Numbered from the stretch's first letter, positions 41,401 through 51,891 are shown. The stretch: DNA of 64,000 bases from Cepaea nemoralis (GCA_014155875.1 JACEFZ010024509.1:1016969-1080968), one strand, 5' to 3'. The notes: a model not told the origin generated them from the letters alone. A program made the numbers and translations.

Positions 41401-44400
41401 AACTTATGGCAGTTTCTGCTTTGAGATAATGCATGCTAAAGCTCTTTTTGTTGCAGGTGGTTTATAGAATTTATGGCAAGTTCCTGCTTTGAGATAATGC
41501 ATGCTAAAGCTCTTTTTTGTTGCAGTGTAGGTTTTAATAATTTAGGGCAAGTTCCTGCTTTGAGATAATGCATGCTAAAGCTCTTTTTGTTGCAGGTAGG
41601 TTTATAACTTATGGCAAGTTTCTGCCTTTGAGATAATGCATGCTAAAGCTCTTTTTGTTGCAGGTAGGTTTTATAATTTATGGCAAGTTCCTGCTTTGAG
41701 GTAATGCATGCCAAAGCTCTTTTTGTTGCAGGTAGGTGTTATAACTTATGGCAAGTTTCTGCTTTGAGATAATGCATGCTAAAGCTCTTTTTGTTGCAGG
41801 TAGGTTTTATAACTTATGTCAAGTTTCTGCTTTGAGATAATGCATGCTAAAGCTCTTTTTGTTGCAGGTAGGGTTTATAATTTATGGCAAGTTTCTGCTT
41901 TGAGATAATGCATGCTAAAGCTCTTTTTGTTGCAGGTAGGTTTTATAACTTATGGCAAGTTCCTGCTTTGAGATAATGCATGCCAAAGCTCTTTTTGTTG
42001 CAGGTAGGTTTTATAACTTATGGCAAGTTTCTGCTTTGAGATAATGCATGCTAAAGCTCTTTTTGTTGCAGGTAGGTTTTATAATTTATGGCAAGTTCCT
42101 GCTTTGAGGTAATGCATGCCAAAGCTCTTTTTGTTGCAGGTAGGTTTTATAACTTATGGCAAGTTTCTGCTTTGAGATAATGCATGCTAAAGCTCTTTTT
42201 GTTGCAGGTAGGTTTTATAATTTATGGCAAGTTCCTGCTTTGAGATAATGCATGCTAAAGCTCTTTTTGTTGCAGGTAGATTTTATAATTTATGGCAAGT
42301 TTCTGCTTTGAGATAATGCATGCTAAAGCTCTTTTTGTTGCAGGTAGGGTTTAATAATTTATGGCAACGTTTCTGCTTGAGATAATGCATTGCTAAAGCT
42401 CTTTTTGTTGCAGGTAGGTTTTATAACTTATGGCAAGTTTCTGCTTTGAGATATGCATGCCAAAGCTCTTTTTGTTGCAGGTAGGTTTCATAACTTACGG
42501 CATGTTCCTGTTTCGAGATAATGCATGCTAAGCTCTTTTGTTGGCAGGTAGGTTTTTATAACTTATGGCAAGTTTCTGCTTTGAGATAATGCATGCTAAG
42601 CTCTTTTGTTGCCAGGTAGGTTTTATAATTTATGGCAAGTTCTGCTTTGAATAATGCATGCTAAGCTCTTTTTGTTGCAGGTAGGTTTTATAACTTATGT
42701 CAAGTTTCTGCTTTGAGATAATGCATGCTTAAGCTCTTTGTTGCAGGAGGGTTTATATAATTTATGGCAAGTTCTGCTTTGAGATAATGCATGCTAAAGC
42801 TCTTTTTGTTGGCAGGTATGTTTATAACTTATGGCAAGTTTCTGCTTTGAGATAATACATGCCAAAGCTCTTTTTGTTGCAGGTAGGTTTTATAACTTAT
42901 GGCAAGTTCCTGCTTTGAGATAATGCATGCCAAAGCTCTTTTTGTTGCAGGTAGGTTTTATAACTTATGGCAAGTTTCTGCTTTGAGATAATGCATGCTA
43001 AAGCTCTTTTTGTTGCAGGTAGGTTTTATAATTTATGCAAGTTCCTGCTTTGAGATAATGCATGCCAAAGCTCTTTTTGTTGCAGGTAGGTGTTATAACT
43101 TATGGCAGTTTCTGCTTTGAGATAATGCATGCTAAAGCTCTTTTTGTTGCAGGTAGGTTTTATAAATTTATGGCAAGTTTCTGCTTTGAGATAATGCCTG
43201 CTAAAGCTCTTTTTGTTGCAGGTAGGGTTTATAATTTATGGCAAGTTTCTGCTTTGAGATAATGCATGCTAAAGCTCTTTTTGTTGCAGGTAGGTTTTAT
43301 AACTTATGGCAAGTTTCTGCTTTGAGATAATGCATGCTAAAGCTCTTTTTGTTGCAGGTAGGTTTCATAACTTACCGGGCAATGTTTCCTGTTTCGAGAT
43401 AATGCATGCTAAGCTCTTTTTGTTGCAGGTAGGTTTTATAACTTATGGCAAGTTTCTGCTTTGAGATAATGCATGCTAAAGCTCTTTTTGTTGCAGGTAG
43501 GTTTTATAATTTATGGCAAGTTCCTGCTTTGAGATAATGCATGCTAAAGCTCTTTTTGTTGCAGGTAGGTTTTATAACTTATGGCATAGTTCCTGCCTTG
43601 AGATATGCATGCCAAAACTCTTTTGTTGCAGGTAGGTTTTATAACTTATGGCAAGTTTCCTGCTTTGAGATAATGCATGCTAAAGCTCTTTTTGTCTGCA
43701 GGTAGGTTTTATAATTTATGGCAAGTTCCTGCTTTGAGGTAATGCATGCCAAAGCTCTTTTTGTTGCAGGTAGGTTTTATAACTTATGGCAAGTTTCTGC
43801 TTTGAGATAATGCATGCTAAAGCTCTTTTTGTTGCAGGTAGGTTTTATAATGTATGGCAAGTTTCTGCTTTGAGATAATGCATGCTAAAGCTCTTTTTGT
43901 TGCAGGTAGGTTTTATAACTTATGGCAAGTTTCTGCTTTGAGATAATGCATGCCAAAGCTCTTTTTGTTGCAGGTAGGTTTCATAACTTATGGCATGTTC
44001 CTGCTTCGAGATAATGCATGCTAAAGCTCTTTTTGTTGCAGGTAGGTTTTATAACTTATGGCAAGTTTCTGCTTTGAGATAATGCATGCCAAAGCTCTTT
44101 TTGTTGCAGGTAGGTTTTATAATTTATGGCAAGATCCTGCTTTGAGATAATGCATGCTAAAGCTCTTTTTGTTGCAGGTAGGTTTTATAATTTATGGCAA
44201 GTTTCTGCTTTGAGATAATGCATGCTAAAGCTCTTTTTGTTGCAGGTAGGTTTTATAACTTATGGCAAGTTTCTGCTTTGAGATAATGCATGCCAAAGCT
44301 CTTTTTGTTGCAGGTAGGTTTCATAACTTATGGCATGTTCTGCTTCGAGATAATGCATGCTAAAGCTCTTTTTGATTGCAGGTAGGTTTATAACTTATGG

Positions 44401-46660
44401 CAAGTTTCTGCTTTGAGATAATACATGACCAAAGCTCTTTTGTTGCAGGTAGGTTTTATAATTTATGGCAAGATCCTGCTTTGAGATAATGCATGCTAAA
44501 GCTCTTTTTGTTGCAGGTAGGTTTTATAACTTATGGCAAGTTCTGCTTCGAGATAATGCATGCTAAAGCTCTTTTTGTTGCAGGTAGGTTTTATAATTTA
44601 TGGCAAGATCCTGCTTTGAGATAATGCATGCTAAAGCTCTTTTTGTTGCAGATAGGTGTTATAATTTATGGCAAGTTCTGCTTTGAGATAATGCATGCTA
44701 AAGCTCTTTTTGTTGCAGGTAGGTTTTATAATTTATGGCAAGTTCTGCTTTGAGATAATGCATGCTAAAGCTCTTTTTGTTGCAGGTAGGTTTTATAACT
44801 TATGGCAATTTCCTGCTTTGAGATAATGCATGCTAAGGCTCTTTTTTGTTGCGTTAGGGTTTTATACCTTTTGACATGTTTCTGCTTTGAGATAATGCAT
44901 GCTAAAGCTCTTTTGTTGCAGGTAGGTTTTATAATTTATGGAAAGTTTCTGCTTTGAGATAATGCATGCTAAAGCTCTTTTTGTTGCAGGTAGGTCTTAT
45001 ATCGTATGGCAAGTTTCTGCTGTGATATAATGCATGCTAAAGCTCTTTTTGTTGCAGGTAGGTTTTATAATTTATGGCAAGCTCCTGCTTTGAGATAATG
45101 CATGTAACGCTCCTTTTGTTGCAGGTAGATTTTATAACTTATGGCAAGTTCTGCTTCGAGATAATGCATGCTAAAGCTCTTTTTGTTGCAGGTAGGTTTT
45201 ATAATTTATGGCAAGATCCTGCTTTGAGATAATGCATGCTAAAGCTCTTTTTGTTGCAGGTAGGTTTTATAATTTATGGCAAGTTTCTGCTTTGAGATAA
45301 TGCATGGCAAAGCTCTTTTTGTTGCAGGTAGGTTTCATAACTTATGGCATGTTCCTGCTTCGAGATAATGCATGCTAAAGCCTCTTTTTGTTGCAGGTAG
45401 GTTTTTATAACTTATGGCAAGTTCTGCTTTGAGATAATACATGACAAAGCTCTTTTGTTGCAGGTAGGTGTTATAATTTTTGGCAAGATCCTGCTTTGAG
45501 ATAATGCATGCTAAAGCTCTTTTTGTTGCAGGTAGGTTTTATAACTTATGGCAAGTTCTGCTTCGAGATAATGCATGCTAAAGCTCTTTTTGTTGCAGGT
45601 AGGTGTTATAATTTATGGCAAGATCCTGCTTTGAGATAATGCATGCTAAAGCTCTTTTTGTTGCAGGTAGGTTTTATAATTTATGGCAAGTTCTGCTTTG
45701 AGATAATGCATGCTAAAGCTCTTTTTGTTGCAGGTAGGTTTTATAACTTATGGCAATTTCCTGCTTTGAGATAATGCATGCTAAGGCTCTTTTTTGTTGC
45801 GTTAGGTTTTATACCTTTTGACATGTTTCTGCTTTGAGATAATGCATGCTAAAGCTCTTTTTGTTGCAGGTAGGTTTTATAATTTATGGAAAGTTTCTGC
45901 TTTGAGATAATGCATGCTAAAGCTCTTTTTGTTGCAGGTAGGTCTTATATCGTATGGCAAGTTTCTGCTGTGATATAATGCATGCTAAAGCTCTTTTTGT
46001 TGCAGGTAGGTTTTATAATTTATTTCAAGTTTCTGCTTTGAGATAATGCATGCTAAAGCTCTTTTTGTTGCAGGTAGGTTTTATAATTTATGGCAAGTTT
46101 CTGCTTTGAGATAATGCATGCTAAAGCTCTTTTTGTTGCAGGTAGGTTTTATAATTTATGGCAAGTTTCTGCTTTGAGATAATGCATGCTAAAGCTCTTT
46201 TTGTTGCAGGTAGGTTTTATAATTTATGGCAAGTTTCTGCTTTGAGATAATGCATGCTAAAGCTCTTTTTGTTGCAGGTAGGTTTTATAATTTATGGCAA
46301 GTTCTGCTTTGAGATAATGCATGCTAAAGCTCTTTTTGTTGCAGGTAGGTTTTATAATTTATGGCAAGTTTCTGCTTTGAGATAATGCATGCTAAAGCTC
46401 CTTTTGTTGCAGGTAGGTTTTATAACTTATGGCAAGTTTCTGCTTTGAGATAATGCATGCCAAAGCTCTTTTTGTTGCAGGTAGGTTTTATAATTTATGG
46501 CAAGTTCTGCTTCGAGATAATGCTCTTTTTGCTACGGGCGGATTTTATAATTTATGATTTATAATTTATAGCAGGTTCCTCCTTCGAGATAATGCACGCT
46601 AAAGCCCTCTTTACTTTGGGTAGGTTTTATAATTTACATCAGATCCTTCTTCGGGGCACG
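29491..46660 (+). repeat. 68-bp satellite array, ~250 monomers (17 kb)
   Basis: A head-to-tail array whose monomer runs GAGATAATGCATGCTAAAGC - TCTTTTTGTTGCAGGTAGGT - TTTATAATTTATGGCAAGTT - TCTGCTTT (68 bases). Variation is concentrated at a few positions (T/C after GCATGC, AATTT/AACTT, TTTCTG/TTCCTG). The last ~120 bases are decayed. The array is not coding: 68 is not a multiple of three and all frames close within about 80 codons. A higher-order arrangement of variants is visible. Some stretches (about 33.0-34.3, 37.4-37.9, 38.7-39.5, 41.3-42.8 kb) are full of one-base indels. Confidence 0.97.
35906..35924. other. Exact Tn5/Nextera mosaic-end sequence (artefact)
   Basis: CTGTCTCTTATACACATCT is the 19-bp mosaic end used in Nextera libraries. 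It interrupts a satellite monomer, with ATAATGC repeated on both sides. It is almost certainly an untrimmed adapter carried into the assembly, not genomic sequence. Confidence 0.92.
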
Positions 46661-46667
46661 TATAATT

Positions 46668-46670
<3 letters not shown>

Positions 46671-46728
<58 letters not shown>

Positions 46729-46754
46729 TTTTTAATAATAATAATTATTATGTA
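46671..46754. repeat. (AAT)n microsatellite
   Basis: About 80 bases of AAT triplets with one TTTTT interruption, directly after the satellite's decayed end. Confidence 0.95.
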
Positions 46755-46769
46755 GTAGTAGGAGTCACA

Positions 46770-47640
46770 TTCATTCATTCATCATGTGTCATACCGACAA
46801 GCATTTCACTCGATCACCAAAGTCGTGAATCAGCTCAGTGTTCTTGTCACGACCATGCAACGTGGTCAAGCTATCCAGGTATTTACTTCTCTGTCTTCCC
46901 CTTGTTCTCTTCCCTTCAATATTACCAGTTGTCACCAAGTTCTCCAATTTATTTCTTCTCATAATGTGACCAAACAATTTTGACTGTCTACGTCTAATTT
47001 CTCTAATCAGTTTACGCTTTTCATTTGTCTCTTGTAGGACTTGGTCATTGGTTTTTCTGTCTGTCCGTATTATTCTTTGCAATCTCCTCAGAAACCACAT
47101 TTCCACAGCCATCAGATGTTTTTCAGCTTGACTGCTCATTGTCTACGCTTCACATCCACAGAAAAGTACAGGCTTCATGTATCACCTCAACACTCCTTTT
47201 CTCGTAACAATTGACATCTTTTTATTGGTCAGTATGTTTTTCATCTTGCAAAAGGCTACCTTTGCCATGGCGATTCTTGTCCTAATCTCTGCAAGGCATC
47301 TCCCATCAGATGTTATGACTATTTCGTGATAATTGTACCATACACTTGTTTAAGAATATTCTCATTTACTTATATATTACATTGTGGTATTTCCTTCATC
47401 CTAGTGCGACAATAATCTGTGTCTTCTTACACGTCAATTCTAACCCTAATTGTTCATTGTGTGCAACAACCGCATCTACTAATTGTTGCAGATCCTGTTC
47501 ATTGTCTGCAATCAATACTGTATCATCTGCATATCTAATGTTGTTGATGTTTAGTCTCACAATGACGATTCCTGTAATATCTTCCATATTTCTGAAAATA
47601 TTGTCAAGGAATCACATTGGGCGGACATTATAACCAAGTT
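46770..47640 (-). mobile_element. LINE reverse-transcriptase fragment with 3' end
   Basis: On the minus strand 47396-47587 encodes the RT catalytic core IRYADDTVLIADNEQDLQQL. 46789-47139 encodes the C-terminal region (EMWFLRRLQRIIRTDRKTND, then RRRQSKLFGHIMRR and LENLVTTGNIEGKR). The two are in different frames with lesions between, so the copy is inactive. The 3' end is a short (AATG)n tail at 46770-46785. The family differs from the LINE at 60953-64000 and is the same as those at 28256, 53556 and 58725. Confidence 0.85.
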
Positions 47641-47744
47641 GTCAAATTAATAGTGTGGGCATTCAATGGACATCATTCATCCATGATTTGAGGATGTGCT
47701 GATGGCTTGGCTTTTTACCGTTTATTGGTGTACAGCTGGTGACA

Positions 47745-48065
47745 TAGTGGGGTTTCAATCAAGCAGTATCTTATCATGTTTTAACAACAACGTAGTTCGT
47801 AAGGGTGTCTTCGTGGCGCAGTGAACAAACTATCAAGGCACATCCTGCTAGAATGCGATAACTACCATACATGATAAAGTGTAGCAAATATCACGGTACA
47901 TGCTTCAAGAATGCACCAACTAGCTGCCATACATGAGGTGAACTTACTGGTCTATTGAAAGTATCGGGGCACATTCTTCAATAATGTACCAGCTACCAAA
48001 CATGAGGTGAACTTAGTGATCTGTCGAGACTATCTAAGCAATTACTTCAAGAATGCACAAACTAT
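47745..48065. repeat. Dispersed repeat with ~75-bp subunits, uninterrupted copy
   Basis: About three subunits with CATGCTTCAAGAATGCACC, ATACATGAGGTGAACTTAC and TGGTCTATTGAAA. Homologous to 23620-24150, where a SINE has split the array. Contains GTAGTTCGTAAGGGTGTCTT near its start. Confidence 0.6.
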
Positions 48066-48084
48066 TTCATGTACAGACGGTGGC

Positions 48085-48300
48085 ATTGTGTTTAGTGCGC
48101 TTGACTGCCAAGCTGAAAGTCCAGGTTTAAATCCCAGGAAAGCCAGGATAACTTATTTCCTACCAGGACGGATCTGTGGTCGATCAAGCCTCATAACAAA
48201 ATACAATTTTCAGAATCGTCTTGGAATTCAAGGCGTCGCAAAAGGGAACTGGCCAACTCCACCTGACAATTTCTTGGCCTACATTCTGTTTTTTTTTGGG
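48085..48300 (+). repeat. tRNA-like SINE, fourth type
   Basis: GTGGCATTGTGTTTAGTGCG (box A-like) and CCAGGTTTAAATCCC (box B-like, about 48121-48135) stand at tRNA spacing, with a GTCGATCAAGCCTCATAAC body. Only one copy is seen, so it is a candidate only. Confidence 0.4.
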
Positions 48301-48304
48301 TTGG

Positions 48305-48545
48305 TATTTGCTCGCTTTGAACTCAAACGTAGTCCATACACATGCGACTACTTCTAGTGCACTGAACTGATGTTTGCGTGTGGATTAGTTTTCCCTATTA
48401 CCAGTTTCCCTCGCCATAGGAGAGCTCACTCCGACCTCCGAGGTACTTATAATTTACGTCCCAAAGTCAGGGACTAGAAGTCAACATTTTAGTTCATCTG
48501 ACCGGTGTAGGGGTTGAACCCGCCAACTCGGCAACAGTACCTCAC
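48305..48545 (-). mobile_element. SINE family 3 copy
   Basis: Minus-strand tRNA-headed SINE. The head has box B GGGTTCAACCCC near 48513; the body has CTAAAATGTTGACTTCTAGT and GACTTTGGGACGTAAATT; the 3' part resembles TAGTCCATACACATGCGACT at 48331-48350. Shared with 55125-55415, 58368-58530 and 20680-20800. Confidence 0.65.
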
Positions 48546-48573
48546 AATATATGAAACAAACAAATAAACTAGT

Positions 48574-48647
48574 ATCTGTTGTCGGATGACCTTTTTACCT
48601 TTGTGACAGCACCTGTCACAAAGGTAAAAGGTCATCCGACAACAGAT
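48574..48647. repeat. Near-perfect 35-bp-stem hairpin
   Basis: ATCTGTTGTCGGATGACC at 48574 is mirrored by GGTCATCCGACAACAGAT ending 48647. The inner ACCTTTGTGACAG / CTGTCACAAAGGT halves also pair, leaving a loop of about 3 bases and one extra T. Origin unknown. Confidence 0.85.
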
Positions 48648-48659
48648 GCACCAGCTGGC

Positions 48660-49110
48660 CAAACTCTGTTTAACAGACGTGTTCTGATTGAGTTCAACTG
48701 TTTTATAGGAATTCCTGGAAATCTGGCCCAAGGACAGCAGGCAGTAGCAGCGACTTCTCAGACCCGGCGAATCACGGGAACCGTGACGTAAGATCTGTCA
48801 CAGCGATACGCCGAGTGTGAGAGATAACAGCACCACGGCAGACGTGCCGTCCACGTGATTCCACCTTCGTGAGCGATACATCAACTCGTCGGAATCTCGT
48901 TCTGAGTGGCAGTTTCAGCAAGAGAGGAAGAGAGAGAGAAAGAGAAAAATTCCGCATTATTAATCACACATACCTCGAGGGAGTTCCGAGAGCTATCACT
49001 CGGAGCTGTGTGCTGCTGCGACAACAATGTATAGCTGGTGGTAGCAGCTTTCCAGGAAGTTTCTACTCTCAGAATCAATACGCCACTCGTAAATCGGCTA
49101 TTTAGGGAGG
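48660..49110. other. Unassigned, relatively GC-rich interval
   Basis: Contains several short ORFs and a (GA)-rich tract (48920-48945). An AG preceded by AACTGTTTTAT at 48708 could be a splice acceptor, but no exon is convincing. Confidence 0.3.
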
Positions 49111-49464
49111 CAAGACTAGAAACAGAAAAAAAGCCGCCGCTCTTTGGCTGCAGATTGGATTCCGGAGCTTAGGTGTGCTGTGATAGTTACATAGTTGTAG
49201 TGGATGACAATGGTAGCTGTAGAAACCATTCATGGATAGCAGACTTTGTGAGTGTTTCTCCCAGGATCATTGTTATGGCAAAGTCGGTAAGGATTGTGTT
49301 AGAAATTACAAATCGGTTCAAAATAACACTGAGCTTGTTTATCAAGGCACCAGGCGAAAGCATTATGATTATATAATTGTTTGTAGATAAATTCTGAAAG
49401 TTACTTCAGCCTTGACAGTGGTACATGTAAACGATATTTAGAAGATTCTGCAGCAAAATGCCAG
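49111..49464. other. Unassigned interval
   Basis: Nothing supported. Confidence 0.3.
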
Positions 49465-49845
49465 TTATACAGTATAATACAGTACACAGAAACAGACAAT
49501 AAGAGCACAGAGAACGCCGTGCAGTGTTTTTCTGACGCTTACTGCTCTCCGTTCCATTCTAGACGTATTAATAAAAACGCAGTCTTCTAATTCTAAAGAA
49601 AACTGCTGTATGCGAAATGTTAGGACCGTCACATCTTTGTAGGCCGAGCACACCGAGGAATAGTTGGGCCAGTCATTCCCTCCAGTAGCAGACGACCAGT
49701 ACTGGCATTGAATCCTTGTCCGCCCGCACTCATGACGTCTGCAGCGTAACGTTGTGGGCGACAACAGCTCCTGACACATAAATCTTCTTGGTGACAGGCA
49801 GCGGTAGGAATGTAAACAAATTGATGAATTAGTTGACATCATCAA
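49465..49845 (-). CDS. Candidate Cys-rich exon or small protein, unknown
   Basis: 126 codons on the minus strand. It has eight cysteines in the first 70 residues (for example CRRHECGRTRIQCQYW and NYSSVCSAYKD), possible N-glycosylation sites (NYSS, NTSR), and a C-terminal hydrophobic stretch VLCALIVCFCVLYYTV. It could be part of a secreted or membrane protein, and local GC content is above that of the flanks. There is no family match by eye, no clear signal peptide, and splice signals are ambiguous. Confidence 0.3.
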   Translation of the reverse strand: MMMSTNSSICLHSYRCLSPRRFMCQELLSPTTLRCRRHECGRTRIQCQYWSSATGGNDWPNYSSVCSAYKDVTVLTFRIQQFSLELEDCVFINTSRMERRAVSVRKTLHGVLCALIVCFCVLYYTV

Positions 49846-50230
49846 ATCTAACTAATTCCACCAAAACAGGCGAAGCGGCCGCTTGTGCTGATACGATTGT
49901 ATTAACCCATTCATGTTCACACCGGAAATTGAATCTGGTGAGGAAACATCATCGATGTGCCAAGGGCGGTAAGTCTGCTGGCCTGCGTCGTCAGTTCATT
50001 GGTCAGTCAACTTCGCATGGAACAGTTATATACAAATTCGCAAGTGTTGATTTAATTTATCATTACCCTCTTCTGACAACAATTACCTTCAAATTAATAT
50101 AATGTTAATAGGATTATTAATCTGAGCCGGTGATGGACCCTTATATAACTTCTCTCTGAGGTTGATCGGGGTAGGGGTAGTCGAATCGAAACAAAAATGT
50201 GGCTGGCAATCATAGAAGTAGAGGAAAGAA
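49846..50230. other. Unassigned interval
   Basis: A short plus ORF (49833-50102) overlaps the candidate exon on the other strand; no support for either role. Confidence 0.3.
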
Positions 50231-50326
50231 GTAGAGACTAGAGCACACGCTAGACAACATACACACTAGAGCACACACTAGACAACATACAAACTAGAGC
50301 ACACACTAGACAACATACAAACTGAA
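50231..50326. repeat. Short tandem repeat, ~32 bp x 3
   Basis: Three successive copies of CTAGAGCACACACTAGACAA plus CATACAAA. Confidence 0.85.
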
Positions 50327-50578
50327 AGCTGTAGTTACTGAACCCAGAATCACGCTTGTCACGTCCAAATGGCAACATCGCCTCACTGCAGGCGCAAAGT
50401 GTGCTTTGATATAGGACTATTAGAGCTGTGTATTAGATAAGGAACCTGCGTCAGGTCTTGCAAATCCGTAGGGAATTTACTTGATCCTAGGAAAATACTG
50501 GTAACGAAAATTGGAGGCACTAGTCTCAGGAACTAGGACTCAACGCCTCCACCCAACGCCTAATGGCATAAGTGGAAG

Positions 50579-50626
<48 letters not shown>
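50579..50626. repeat. (CAA)n microsatellite
   Basis: About 15 CAA triplets. Confidence 0.95.
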
Positions 50627-50850
50627 CCTCTTGTATAATAAATTGCAGAAGCCCTTCCCTATTTAGCCTTAATTGCCAGCACACCTCTTTTGACCAAGCT
50701 AATTTCTCACAGCCAAACAACAGCCTGTACTAGCCACTCAGCTGCATCGCTATTATTGTCGAGTCTTCTACAACTGCTTCAAAGTCAACTTTCGCGCCAA
50801 CCTGGCCAACATTGAACAGTACACGCCGGTACAAGGGAGAATCCATATCT

Positions 50851-50897
50851 GACCGTCCACATCTGCATTCTCAAAACAGATGCCAAAATGGACGGTC
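50851..50897 (+). promoter_or_regulatory. Hairpin across the start codon of the membrane-protein exon
   Basis: GACCGTCCA (50851-50859) pairs with TGGACGGTC (50889-50897), and CATCTG (50860-50865) with CAGATG (50877-50882). A 6-base bulge lies on the right side and an 11-base loop at the tip. The start codon at 50888-50890 lies partly in the stem, so the structure could affect translation. Function is inferred. Confidence 0.5.
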
Positions 50898-51155
50898 GGG
50901 GCATTGAAATCATTGTCTCCGATGAAAATGACACTCGTGTGTCCACAGTGCACTCTGGGAACAGAGCGATGCTCCGCCGAGTGTGGATGATCTTGCTGGA
51001 CAACCGAGTGGCCGGAAGACCAGACTCGGAGCGAGCACTGAGGCCTCACCCGGAGGAATACAGGGTTCTCAAGCGAGTCTTGAACATCATCTTCGTGACC
51101 ATTGGCGTGGCTCTGCTCATCTCCGTGTTTGTTGTGATTATGTACACTTATGTTG
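50888..51155 (+). CDS. First coding exon of a single-pass membrane protein
   Basis: ATG at 50888 has a strong context (A at -3, G at +4). The exon encodes a charged N-terminal region of about 63 residues (MDGRGIEIIVSDENDTR onward; basic cluster YRVLKR). One membrane segment follows at about residues 64-88 (VLNIIFVTIGVALLISVFVV). It stops at a consensus donor, TTG then GTGAGT (51156-51161). Cytosolic charged N-terminus followed by a signal anchor suggests a type II membrane protein such as an ectoenzyme or glycosyltransferase, but the catalytic part would be in later exons, none of which I can see in the repeat-filled downstream region. I do not recognise the family. Confidence 0.6.
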
Positions 51156-51318
51156 GTGAGTAGATTTTGTGTGCGTGTAAAACTGTTATTGTTGATCATA
51201 CCGTTTGTTATTTAGGTCTTCGTGCTGTTATATGAGAATTCGTGATCATTATTTTGCATATCGGTGTGGTCTGTTATTATGGTCTGTTATTATTAATCTG
51301 TTCATATACTAAGCACAA

Positions 51319-51324
<6 letters not shown>

Positions 51325-51353
<29 letters not shown>

Positions 51354-51370
51354 GCAGCAGCAGCATCAGC

Positions 51371-51414
<44 letters not shown>

Positions 51415-51415
51415 A
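51325..51415. repeat. (CAA)n / (CAG)n microsatellite
   Basis: CAA triplets interrupted by four CAGs; poly-Asn ORF is a by-product. Confidence 0.95.
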
Positions 51416-51544
51416 ACGATTTCTTGCTACTTGAATAGCTGTTGCTTCTACCATTGTAACAATACAATTAAGGTGGTATTAGAACGAGTCCATCTTCACC
51501 TCCTCCTCCACGTTCTCCTCCGCTACTTCATGCTCATCCTTTTC

Positions 51545-51698
51545 CTACTACTACTACCACCACCACCACCACCACCACCACCACCACCACCACCACCACC
51601 ACCATCTCTACCACCACCACTACCACCACTACCACTACCACCATCACCATCACCACCATCACCACCACCATCACCACCACCACCATCACTACTACTAC

Positions 51699-51755
<57 letters not shown>

Positions 51756-51756
51756 G

Positions 51757-51787
<31 letters not shown>

Positions 51788-51822
51788 TCATCAACACCAT
51801 ACCACCACCACAATTCAGCCAT

Positions 51823-51891
<69 letters not shown>

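Noticed and set aside
33838..43262. Short ORFs (65-80 codons) within the 68-bp satellite
   Set aside because: They exist only where indels let two or three monomers join in frame; the monomer length is not a multiple of three.
29491..46540. CRISPR array
   Set aside because: Units are contiguous 68-bp monomers without unique spacers, in a eukaryotic context with splice-like motifs; there are no cas genes.
46786..46983. Plus-strand 65-codon ORF at the satellite edge
   Set aside because: Antisense to the LINE C-terminal coding region.
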